In this document: piece by piece, positions 56,812-64,000 of the stretch
Position numbering within the stretch: position 1 is the first letter of the stretch
Layout of the letters: every line of letters begins with the position of its first letter
NCBI RefSeq assembly: GCF_902705545.1
Contig: NZ_CACSHH010000006.1
Location: 42,460 to 106,459, forward strand
Direction: 5' to 3'
DNA length: 64,000 nucleotides
Source of the DNA: Chlamydia sp. 17-3921
Lineage (GTDB): Bacteria > Chlamydiota > Chlamydiia > Chlamydiales > Chlamydiaceae
Translations under genes and position numbers: made by a program
Notes under the pieces: model-generated
Database searches by the model: none
What the model saw: only the letters and a program-made list of their open reading frames with translations
What the model was told of the DNA's origin: nothing

Positions 56812-58242
56812 CTAGTTTACAAATTCAAACGCTGCATGATTACGAAAACGCGCGAGCTCTTTTTCAAAAACTAGAGGAACTGAGCCAATAGAACCATGAC
56901 GGTTCTTAGCTACAATAAGTTCTGCTGTCCCAGGTTTGTCATTTGGATCATAGTACTCTCTCCTTAAAAGAAATAGTACTAGATCAGAATCTTGTTCAAT
57001 ACTTCCGCTTTCTCGAAGATCGCTCATCATTGGGCGATGATTTGCTCGATCTTCAACTTTTCGAGAAAGCTGAGATAAACATAAAATAGGAATATTCAGT
57101 TCTCTAGCCAGAGTTTTTAGCATTCGAGAGATTTCTGAAATTTCTGTTTGACGGCTTTCTATTGATCTTAATGTCCCAGAACCAGAGAGCAGTTGCAAAT
57201 AGTCTATGATAAGAAATTGTATATCATAGCTTTCTTTCATTCTTCGAGCTCGAGCTCTTAAATCTGATACTTTTAATCCTGGTTGATCATCTATAAGTAA
57301 AGTATGTTTTTGCATTTCATTAACTACAGAAACAATTCTTTGAAAATCATGACCAGAAAGATCTCCGACATTAATTTTCCTAGATTCTACTTCTGCTCTC
57401 GAACAGATTATTCTATGAATAAGCTGATCTACAGTCATTTCTAAAGAGAATATGCCTACAGGAATTTGGCTTTGAAAACAGAGATTCTCAGCAATGTTTA
57501 AAGCTAAAGCTGTTTTCCCCATCGCAGGTCGTGCTGCTAAAATCATCAAATTTGAAGGGGCAAACCCATGAATTAAACGATCAAGGTCTATAAAATGTGT
57601 AGGAATTCCTGAAAAAAAAGAAAGGTCGCTATCATGAGCGTGTTGTTGAAAAAATTCCTGTTTTTCTTGAAGTTGTTCTAAATAGGGTTTGTCGTTTGCT
57701 GTAGTCAAACCTCGAAGTTTATCTGCAATAAGAACGTATTGAGCAATGGCAGTTGTCTGGCTAATTTTAAAAAAAGCACCTTGAGCTTCGTCTAAAGCTT
57801 CTGTTACATTTTTTGGCTCTTCTATAGCTTTTTTTTCGATTTCTTTCGCAGTTTGAATCATCTTTCTTAAGATTGATTTAGATCGGATGATTTCAATATA
57901 TTCTTCTATATAAGCTGCTGTTCCTGCAAACTCTGCTAGAGTAATAAGATAGGTCGGACCCCCAATTGCAGTGAGATTATTCCTACGCTTGAGCTCTTCT
58001 CCTGCAAGATGTACATCTATTGGCTTATCTTGTTTAAAAGAGTCTTGCAAAACTCTAAAAATGATCTTATGTTCTAAGTAATAAAAGTCCTCTTCATGAA
58101 GTTGGTTTGCTGCAAGATTGAGATAGTTAACTCCTGTAAGCATACAACCTAAAACTATCATCTCAGATTCTTTAGAGTGCGGTGGAGCCGGAGGAAGAGG
58201 TGGGGAGATTGTTTCTGTCTGAGACAATGATCCGCGAGTCAT
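56812..58242 (-). CDS. dnaB: Replicative DNA helicase DnaB
   Basis: A 476-residue RecA-fold helicase. The N-terminal domain (about 20-130) contains SEMIVLGCMLTG. Walker A is LAARPAMGKTALALN (near 235), Walker B is FLIIDYLQLLSG, and the arginine-finger region near RESGSIEQDSDLVLFLLRREYY is intact. It loads at replication forks with DnaE (this window). The N-terminus has a short Pro-rich extension (SPPLPPAPPHS). It is divergent from tRNA-Ser. Confidence 0.96.
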   Translation of the reverse strand: MTRGSLSQTETISPPLPPAPPHSKESEMIVLGCMLTGVNYLNLAANQLHEEDFYYLEHKIIFRVLQDSFKQDKPIDVHLAGEELKRRNNLTAIGGPTYLITLAEFAGTAAYIEEYIEIIRSKSILRKMIQTAKEIEKKAIEEPKNVTEALDEAQGAFFKISQTTAIAQYVLIADKLRGLTTANDKPYLEQLQEKQEFFQQHAHDSDLSFFSGIPTHFIDLDRLIHGFAPSNLMILAARPAMGKTALALNIAENLCFQSQIPVGIFSLEMTVDQLIHRIICSRAEVESRKINVGDLSGHDFQRIVSVVNEMQKHTLLIDDQPGLKVSDLRARARRMKESYDIQFLIIDYLQLLSGSGTLRSIESRQTEISEISRMLKTLARELNIPILCLSQLSRKVEDRANHRPMMSDLRESGSIEQDSDLVLFLLRREYYDPNDKPGTAELIVAKNRHGSIGSVPLVFEKELARFRNHAAFEFVN

Positions 58243-58488
58243 ACAATTTCTCTGTTTTTTGGTTTAGGTTAGGCCATTAAATATATATGCTCAAGTTCTA
58301 GTTAGGAAAAATCTGTTAAGTAAGACAATAAAAAAATCCTTCAAAAAACTTCTGAGTAATAATAGAAAAAATCTCTAGATAGTAATTAATGTTTATCTGC
58401 AATATAGTGTTTGTTGAGTAGCTTTAAATGCTTATTACTTTGTAATCAAGACTGTTTGAAAAATTTAGTAGTTATACTCGATACATAA

Positions 58489-58576
58489 GGAAAGATGACT
58501 GAGTGGTCGAAAGTACGTCCCTGCTAAGGACGCGTACCTCTAAAGGGTACCGAGGGTTCGAATCCCTCTCTTTCCG
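58489..58576 (+). tRNA. tRNA-Ser(GCU)
   Basis: An 88-base class II tRNA: acceptor GGAAAGA/TCTTTCC with discriminator G, anticodon stem CGTCC/GGACG around CTGCTAA (anticodon GCT), long variable arm (GTACC...GGTAC), T-loop GTTCGAATC. It reads AGU and AGC. CCA is not encoded. The flanking gap 58243-58488 holds only AT-rich sequence. Confidence 0.96.
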
Positions 58577-58689
58577 AATACTGCCGCTACACTATAAATA
58601 AAAAAATATTTTTGTTTTTCAGCTGTGAGTAAGAGAGAATGTTGCTGTCAAATCGAGAGAAGTCGAGATAGGGTAGAAGAACTCTATGC

Positions 58690-58718
58690 TTGTTTGTAGA
58701 GATGGCTTATCCTATAAT
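58690..58718 (+). promoter_or_regulatory. Promoter candidate upstream of pgsA
   Basis: TTGTTT (58690-58695) and a perfect TATAAT (58713-58718) are 17 bases apart. Transcription would start near 58725, leaving a leader of about 50 bases with a small TCAGG/CCTGA hairpin before pgsA. One of the best consensus promoters visible in the window. Confidence 0.55.
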
Positions 58719-58774
58719 GGTTCTCTAATCAGGTTGTAAGTCGCCTGAAAAAGTTGCATTAGTTAGCCAAAATC

Positions 58775-59281
58775 ATGAGACAATTTTGTAATTTACTTTC
58801 TCTATCACGTTTATGGCTAGCCCTAATCTTCGTCCAAGAAAAGTTGCATTTTCGTCTTTTAGTGATTCTTGGTGCTATGATTAGCGATGTACTAGATGGC
58901 TACTTAGCTCGCCGTTATAAGGTAACGAGTCGTTTAGGTTCCATTCTGGACCCCGCTACAGATAAAGTTTTTATATTTGTTTGTGTCATAGTGCTTTACC
59001 TTGAAGGAGCTCTTTCTGTAACGCATTTGTTATTTATCTGTGCTCGAGATATTTTTCTCCTAATCTTTGTCGGTTATTTGTTTAGGGTTCGTGGTTTGAA
59101 AGGGTATGATTATGGAGCTTTATTCTGGGGGAAAATTTTTACTGTTGTTCAATTCATTATTTTATTAGGAGTAACTGCTGGAGGGCACATCCCTGTAATG
59201 AGCCTCACTCCATTGATTATTCTCGGGTTTCTTTATTTTCTTGAGAGAGTAATAGATTATAAGAAACGGTGCTTGGATTGA
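58775..59281 (+). CDS. pgsA: CDP-alcohol phosphatidyltransferase (PgsA family)
   Basis: A 168-residue membrane enzyme with about four or five hydrophobic helices. The full CDP-alcohol transferase motif is present as SDVLDGYLARRYKVTSRLGS plus ILDPATDK, that is DxxDGxxARxxxxxxxxGxxxDxxxD. It likely makes phosphatidylglycerophosphate. I recall two pgsA-like genes in C. trachomatis, this being the CT496 position, so the exact head-group specificity is uncertain. No Shine-Dalgarno sequence precedes the ATG. Confidence 0.85.
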   Translation: MRQFCNLLSLSRLWLALIFVQEKLHFRLLVILGAMISDVLDGYLARRYKVTSRLGSILDPATDKVFIFVCVIVLYLEGALSVTHLLFICARDIFLLIFVGYLFRVRGLKGYDYGALFWGKIFTVVQFIILLGVTAGGHIPVMSLTPLIILGFLYFLERVIDYKKRCLD

Positions 59282-59311
59282 GTGTTTGAAAGTAAATCTT
59301 TTTTATAGAAA

Positions 59312-59342
59312 AAGAGGTCGTTTGTTCACTTATGAACCTCTT
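59312..59342 (+). other. Structured segment upstream of npt2
   Basis: AAGAGG/CCTCTT form an outer stem and GTTCA/TGAAC an inner stem around CTTA, 31 bases past the pgsA stop. It lacks a T-tract. It could be a terminator remnant, part of the npt2 leader, or a small RNA. The rest of the 237-base pgsA-npt2 spacer has no gene that I support. Confidence 0.35.
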
Positions 59343-59518
59343 GATGTTTACAAAAGATTTGGGTACAATGGTAGTCTCATTTTTATCATAACATTTTTAT
59401 TTATGCCTCGCTGCATTCAAAGTAACCATTATAAAAGCTGTATGCGAATGGTATTCCTGAGGCATGAAGTCTATGTTCTTAAGTCTTTGTTGTGCGCTAT
59501 AATGTTGGGAAGGAGTTT

Positions 59519-61144
59519 ATGCAGTCATTAGAAGTGAAACCCTTTTCAAGGCTGCAGGCATATCTGTGTCCTGTTTATCGATCTGAACTTTCAAAATTTC
59601 TCCCTCTCTTCTTCCTTGCCTTTTTTGTAGGCTTCAACTACTCCCTTCTTAAGAGTATGAAAGATACTTTAGTTATTGTGGGGTCTAGTGCGGGAGCCGA
59701 AGTTATTCCCTTTTTAAAAGTTTGGGGTATAGTTCCCGGAGCTGTGCTCGTTACTATAATCTACAGTTGGTTAAGTCGGCGTTATTCTAGGGATACGGTA
59801 TTCTATCTCATCATTGGATCTTTTCTTGGATTCTTCTTTCTTTTTTCTGTAGTCATTTATCCTATGGGAGATCGACTGCATTTGAACGGAGTTGCGAATA
59901 AACTGCAAGAGTTTCTTCCCGCAGGATTCCGTGGGTTTGTTGTAATGATTCGTTTCTGGAGCTATAGTTTATACTATGTAATGTCAGAATTATGGAGTTC
60001 TGTAGTTCTATCTACTCTATTTTGGGGATTAGCAAATCAAGTTACTACTGTTAAAGAGGCTTCTCGTTTCTACGCCCTCTTACACACAGGACTTAACTTG
60101 TCTTCAATTTTTGCCGGAGAAATTTCATTTGCCATGAGTAAGCATAAGGTAATTAGTTGTGCTTTTGCTTGTGACCCTTGGCATGAAGTTATGCTAAATT
60201 TAACGGGATTTATTACCTGTGCAGGCCTGATGATCATTTGGCTATATCATCGAATTCATCGTGTGACCGCACATCTAGTGGACCCCGCTGTACTGAGCTC
60301 TCCCTCTTCCGCTGAAGAAGAAAGTGTTGCTGGAGCAAAAGCTAGGAAAAAACCAAAGACTCAAGCAAGAAATCTCTTTCTTCACCTTATCCGGTCGCGT
60401 TATTTATTGGGAATCGCTGTCATTGTTTTGTCTTATAATTTGGTTATCCATCTTTTCGAAGTTGTTTGGAAAGACCTTGTTAGCCAAATCTACAGTTCTC
60501 ATATAGAATTTAATGGTTATATGGGCAGAATTACAACTCTTATTGGAATTGTATCTGTAAGTGCATCTTTTCTGGTCTCTGGACAGTGCATTCGTCGTTG
60601 GGGATGGCGCGTTGGAGCGTTCACAACTCCTATAGTCATGCTTATCACTGGATTACTCTTTTTCGGCGCTATTTTTGCTGTTAAAAGAGATGTTATGATT
60701 TTTGGTGGTATGTTTGGGATGGCTCCTTTAGCTCTTGCAGCTTGGGTTGGAGGAGTTCAAAACATCTTTTCTCGAGGAGCAAAATTCACGTTCTTTGACC
60801 AGACAAAGGAAATGGCGTTTATTCCTTTGCCATCTGATGAAAAAAACTATGGAAAAGCTGCAATAGATGGTGTTGTGTCTCGTATAGGGAAATCGGGAGG
60901 ATCTTTAATTTATCAAGGCTTATTAATAATCTTCTCCTCTGTAGCAGCATGTATAAACGTTATTGCAGTGGTTCTTTTATTGATTATTGTTATCTGGATT
61001 GGAGTTGTTGCTTATATTGGTCGGGAATATAAAATTAGAGCACAAGCTTCTTTTTTAGGAGGGTCTGCAAAGCCGTCGACTTATAAGTCTGCAGATTCTT
61101 CTTTGGAAGAGACTTCATCGAAAGAGCCTGTAGGCGTCTTATAA
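59519..61144 (+). CDS. npt2: Nucleotide (NTP) transporter, ATP/ADP translocase family, Npt2-type
   Basis: The protein has 541 residues from ATG 59519, with GGAAGGAG directly upstream; a frame opening at 59492 is unsupported. About 12 transmembrane helices are seen. Tlc-family segments are [22 protein letters not shown] (about 27-48), [23 protein letters not shown], and [17 protein letters not shown]. By position it is Npt2, which in C. trachomatis imports ribonucleoside triphosphates by proton symport, unlike the ATP/ADP exchanger Npt1. The C-terminal 30 residues are Ser/Thr-rich and polar. Confidence 0.93.
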   Translation: MQSLEVKPFSRLQAYLCPVYRSELSKFLPLFFLAFFVGFNYSLLKSMKDTLVIVGSSAGAEVIPFLKVWGIVPGAVLVTIIYSWLSRRYSRDTVFYLIIGSFLGFFFLFSVVIYPMGDRLHLNGVANKLQEFLPAGFRGFVVMIRFWSYSLYYVMSELWSSVVLSTLFWGLANQVTTVKEASRFYALLHTGLNLSSIFAGEISFAMSKHKVISCAFACDPWHEVMLNLTGFITCAGLMIIWLYHRIHRVTAHLVDPAVLSSPSSAEEESVAGAKARKKPKTQARNLFLHLIRSRYLLGIAVIVLSYNLVIHLFEVVWKDLVSQIYSSHIEFNGYMGRITTLIGIVSVSASFLVSGQCIRRWGWRVGAFTTPIVMLITGLLFFGAIFAVKRDVMIFGGMFGMAPLALAAWVGGVQNIFSRGAKFTFFDQTKEMAFIPLPSDEKNYGKAAIDGVVSRIGKSGGSLIYQGLLIIFSSVAACINVIAVVLLLIIVIWIGVVAYIGREYKIRAQASFLGGSAKPSTYKSADSSLEETSSKEPVGVL

Positions 61145-61160
61145 ATTGCAAAATAGCAGC

Positions 61161-61184
61161 TACTTTATAAAAGTATTCTTTTTT
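61161..61184 (+). terminator. Candidate intrinsic terminator after npt2
   Basis: TACTTT (61161-61166) and AAAGTA (61170-61175) pair around ATA, followed by TTCTTTTTT. The stem is AT-rich, but the T-tract and position 17 bases past the stop fit termination. Confidence 0.5.
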
Positions 61185-61256
61185 CATCTTTAAGCTTTTC
61201 CACATATGCTCTATTTTAATTTCTTATGAATTATTAGAGCTCTGTTATAGGTTTTT

Positions 61257-62246
61257 ATGAAAACGTTGTGGCATTTTTTTTCCAAAGCATTTCTGTCTGT
61301 AGTTGGACTATGTTTAGGCGTTGTTTTTGCTTTTGTTCTTTTACTCGGACTAGTTGTTTCTGCTGCAAATATAGGAGCTGTTAATTATGTAAGCTTACCA
61401 GATGCTCAGGGGGTAGTAAAAGATCTAGGAAAAACAGCGCCTATTGTAGTTGTTTTAGATATGAAAGATACTATAGCATCTACAAAAGACTCTTCAAAAT
61501 CTATAGAGGCAGCTCTTCAAGCTTTAGATAAGGATCCACTCAAAGGTCGAGTGAAGGGATTGATAATTGACATGGATTGTCCTGGGGGAGAAGTCTTCGA
61601 GGTAGCCCGTATTTACTCTGCGCTTAATTTCTGGAAGCAACGAACAAATCTTCCGATTTATATTTTTGTTAACGGTCTTTGTGCTTCTGGTGGTTATTAT
61701 ATCGCTTGCGTGGCAGATAAAATTTATACAACGTCTTCGTCTTTGGTAGGTTCTATTGGAGTGCTCTCAGGACCATTTTTTAATGTCAAAGAAGGTTTGA
61801 ATCGATATGGAGTCGAAAGTGATTTGTTGTCAGCAGGACATGAGAAAGCTCCTTTAAATCCATACACTCCTTGGACTCCTCAGGCCAGAGAAGAACGTCA
61901 AAATTTAATAGATTTCCTATACGGACAATTTGTAGATACTGTTTTATCTCATCGTCCCTTACTAACTAAGGATAAGTTAGTTCATGTCTTGGGAGCACGC
62001 CTATTTTCTCCTCAACAAGCTTTAGAAGAAGGGTTTGTAGATGTTATTAATATTACAAAACAAAATGTTTTGCAAGACATGGTCGCAGTGTGTGACATTG
62101 CAAGCAATTATCGTGTTATTGGTATGGGAGAGAGCGGTTGGTGGAAAAAATTGGCAACTACGGCAGCTTCAAGTCCTTTAATCACAGGAAAAATTACGTG
62201 TGATTTTCTTTCTGAAGAAAACTCTAAAAATACTCTTTGTTATTGA
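61257..62246 (+). CDS. sohB: Signal peptide peptidase, SppA/SohB (S49) family
   Basis: A 329-residue S49 serine protease with an N-terminal transmembrane anchor (about 8-36). The nucleophile Ser lies in VNGLCASGGYYIACVADKIY (near residue 143), and the general base Lys in LSAGHEKAPLNPYTPW (near 200). LVGSIGVLSG between them is typical. The family degrades cleaved signal peptides in the membrane. The length is that of the short SohB/SppA form. Confidence 0.92.
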   Translation: MKTLWHFFSKAFLSVVGLCLGVVFAFVLLLGLVVSAANIGAVNYVSLPDAQGVVKDLGKTAPIVVVLDMKDTIASTKDSSKSIEAALQALDKDPLKGRVKGLIIDMDCPGGEVFEVARIYSALNFWKQRTNLPIYIFVNGLCASGGYYIACVADKIYTTSSSLVGSIGVLSGPFFNVKEGLNRYGVESDLLSAGHEKAPLNPYTPWTPQAREERQNLIDFLYGQFVDTVLSHRPLLTKDKLVHVLGARLFSPQQALEEGFVDVINITKQNVLQDMVAVCDIASNYRVIGMGESGWWKKLATTAASSPLITGKITCDFLSEENSKNTLCY

Positions 62247-62264
62247 TCATAGATGAGATTTTAA

Positions 62265-64000
62265 ATGGGAAAGTCCTGTTGGAAAGAAAAGAATAAGAAT
62301 AGCTCTTCAAAGAAGTTGTTTATTTTAGATGCCTCAGGATTTGTATTTCGAGCGTATTTCGCTCTCCCTGAAATGAAAAATCCCTTAGGAGAAAGTTCTC
62401 AAGTCGTTTTCGGCTTTATTCGTTCTATTAATAAACTAATCAAAGAATTTTCCCCCGAATATATGGTTGCTGTTTTCGATGGTCCTAATAATAAACAGAG
62501 TCGTCGAGAAATTTATGCGGATTACAAAAGCAATCGTGAAAAGAAAATAGAAGATCTTTCCTCTCAAATTGCTTTGGTTAAGGAATTCTGTCATTTAAAA
62601 GGGCTTGTTCATCTAGAGATTGATTCTGTCGAGGCTGATGATGTTATAGCAAGTCTTTCTAGGCAAGCTCTAGAAGATGATTATGAAGTCTGTATTTGTA
62701 CAGCTGATAAAGATTTACTTCAGTTAGCTGAGCCTAAAGTCGTTCTTTGGAATCCTTGGAAAGACCAAGGCATTATTGAAGAAGAAGATGTTGTCCAACG
62801 TTATGGAGTTCCCCCAAAAACTATCCCTGATTATCTTGCTTTAGTTGGAGACTCTTCTGATAATATTCCAGGAGTCTCAGGATGTGGTCCAAAAAAAGCT
62901 GTAGCTCTTCTTCAACAATTTGGTAGTGTTGAGGGACTTTTAGATAACCTTGATCAGGTTAAAGGGGCTAATTTCACGATGCTTGCTGAGCAAAGAGATA
63001 TTTTGAAACTCAGCAAACGTTTAGCAGTATTAGACAAACAAATTTCTTTAAATTTTTCTATTAGTTCCTTGAGTTTTCCTCAATCTTCTACGAATGAAGA
63101 TGTCCTGAAAACTTTTTATATGCAACAAGGATTTAAAACTTTAGTTCAGTATCAAGATCAGGAAGTAAATATCCCGGTTGTAGAAGTTCTTGTAATTTCG
63201 GATCCGAAAAGCTTAGAAGCCGTCTTAAAGAATTTAGAGGGAAAAAAAGTGGCTTTTGCTGCGGCTTACTCGGGAAAACATCTATTATCCTTGGTTTTAC
63301 AAGGACTCGCATTATCTGAGGGAGAGAGTACAGTTTATATAGATTTACAGAAGCATTCTCAAGAACTCTTACCTCTTCTTCAGCGATTCTTTTTGAGAGA
63401 GGATATTTTGTACTACGGGTATAACATAAAACGTGATTTGCATGCTTTAATGAATGCTGGTGTAGTTATTCGAAATATTAGTTGTGATCTAGCTTTGGTA
63501 GAACATTTAATTAACGGTGGTGCTAAAACTTCATATCAATCCTTACTTATTAATCATGGATTCACAATTGCTGCATCACGATTTATGAAAGAGTGGGGAT
63601 ACCAGGCTTTGCCTCTTGTTAAGCTTCCAGAAAGCCCTGCTCAATATTTTGGAGAACTTGTTACTTATTTATCAAAACTTCGAGGATCTTTATTAGATGA
63701 ATTACAGAGGAAAAATCTTTCAGATATTCTCTTCAATTTAGAAGCACCTTTAGAACAAATTCTATTTGCTATGGAAAGAGCTGGAATGCCTTTAGATATA
63801 AAGGAACTCGTAAGTTTAGAGTGTTCTTTAGAAGAAGAACTTATCACTCTTACTAATGAGATTTATACATTAGCTGGAGAATCATTCAATATCAAATCAC
63901 CCAAACAACTTTCAGACGTTTTATATAATAAATTGGGGTTAACTCCTATAGATAAAGCGCGATCAACAAAAGCTGAGGTTCTAGGAGCTTTATCTACAGA
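62265..64000 (+). CDS. polA: DNA polymerase I, 5' part (runs off window end)
   Basis: The frame is open from ATG 62265 to the window end, 578 codons so far. The 5'-3' exonuclease domain (about residues 17-290) shows LDASGFVFRAYFALPEM, VFDGPNNKQSRREIYADYK, DSVEADDVIASLSR, TADKDLLQL and LVGDSSDNIPGVSGCGPKKA. The central domain (about 305-490) has the fold of the 3'-5' exonuclease, but the usual DxE motif is replaced by FAAAYSGKH, so proofreading is probably lost. The polymerase domain begins near 500 and its active site lies beyond the window. Confidence 0.95.
   Translation, partial: MGKSCWKEKNKNSSSKKLFILDASGFVFRAYFALPEMKNPLGESSQVVFGFIRSINKLIKEFSPEYMVAVFDGPNNKQSRREIYADYKSNREKKIEDLSSQIALVKEFCHLKGLVHLEIDSVEADDVIASLSRQALEDDYEVCICTADKDLLQLAEPKVVLWNPWKDQGIIEEEDVVQRYGVPPKTIPDYLALVGDSSDNIPGVSGCGPKKAVALLQQFGSVEGLLDNLDQVKGANFTMLAEQRDILKLSKRLAVLDKQISLNFSISSLSFPQSSTNEDVLKTFYMQQGFKTLVQYQDQEVNIPVVEVLVISDPKSLEAVLKNLEGKKVAFAAAYSGKHLLSLVLQGLALSEGESTVYIDLQKHSQELLPLLQRFFLREDILYYGYNIKRDLHALMNAGVVIRNISCDLALVEHLINGGAKTSYQSLLINHGFTIAASRFMKEWGYQALPLVKLPESPAQYFGELVTYLSKLRGSLLDELQRKNLSDILFNLEAPLEQILFAMERAGMPLDIKELVSLECSLEEELITLTNEIYTLAGESFNIKSPKQLSDVLYNKLGLTPIDKARSTKAEVLGALST

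Noticed and set aside
59491..59518. TATAAT at 59498-59503 as an npt2 promoter
   Set aside because: Transcription would start within a few bases of the ribosome binding site and there is no matching -35 element.
59286..59531. 81-codon plus-strand frame before npt2
   Set aside because: TTG start without ribosome binding site, runs into the npt2 start, and lies over the hairpin segment; composition looks random.
1..64000. CRISPR arrays, insertion sequences, prophage, plasmid or rRNA genes
   Set aside because: No regularly spaced direct repeats, transposase or integrase motifs, or rRNA-like sequence were seen; the only tandem repeat is the coding repeat at 7502-7765.

Overview
The window is a gene-dense, AT-rich stretch of a bacterial chromosome that is clearly from the obligate intracellular genus Chlamydia (Chlamydiaceae). 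The reasons are: chlamydia-specific families (a Cap1/CT529-like inclusion-membrane protein, an Npt2-type nucleotide importer, a UhpC-type hexose-phosphate carrier, a Mip lipoprotein); the gene order, which follows the C. trachomatis numbering as I remember it (about CT688-CT696, then CT553 down to CT493); and a ribosomal cluster that lacks S14, L30 and S4. I cannot name the species from the sequence alone. Gene names are recognised from translated motifs and order, not from a database search.

Region 1 (1-7.0 kb): the 5' end of an unidentified protein and a membrane-anchored helical protein on the minus strand; parB; dppF/dppD oligopeptide ABC ATPases; a DUF47/PhoU-like regulator with a Pit phosphate permease; and pgk. 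Region 2 (7.0-11.0 kb) is the accessory part. Three poorly conserved genes downstream of pgk sit where other chlamydiae carry type III effectors (TmeA/TmeB; probably SINC in C. psittaci). The first has an exact 114-bp proline-rich tandem repeat with five SH3-ligand-like motifs and a basic amphipathic helix. The second has a similar helix. Region 3 (11.1-22.6 kb): rsmB, dacF, an envelope cluster (BamD-like and LptE-like lipoproteins with RsbW), dnaE and uhpC. By my recollection of C. trachomatis order, a rearrangement junction lies at about 11.0-11.1 kb.

Region 4 (22.6-30.6 kb): hisS-aspS-mip-trmL, trxA, tRNA-Leu(CAG), an unknown gene overlapping tsaE, dnaQ with a C-terminal DUF3820-like extension, and a YciA thioesterase. 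Region 5 (30.6-36.5 kb): the lipoprotein and lipid A cluster lnt-lpxC-fabZ-lpxA-fmt, mostly translationally coupled, then the Cap1-like Inc gene. Region 6 (36.7-50.9 kb): a long ribosomal protein/secY/rpoA array from rplC to rplQ, followed by gapA and a lysine-rich hypothetical gene.

Region 7 (50.9-64 kb): tRNA-Leu(UAA), a coiled-coil protein, ruvC-ruvA-ndk, then minus-strand dnaB, a 29-codon basic ribosomal-type protein, mnmG and lplA; tRNA-Ser(GCU), pgsA, npt2, an S49 peptidase and the first two thirds of polA, which leaves the window.

Most of the window is ordinary chlamydial core genome. I saw no insertion sequence, phage, CRISPR array or rRNA. The parts most worth following up are the pgk-locus effector candidates, several unrecognised secreted or coiled-coil proteins, the small unannotated-type genes, and a few structured non-coding segments. 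Several start codons were moved from the longest reading frame to a position with a better ribosome binding site; each is explained in its entry.
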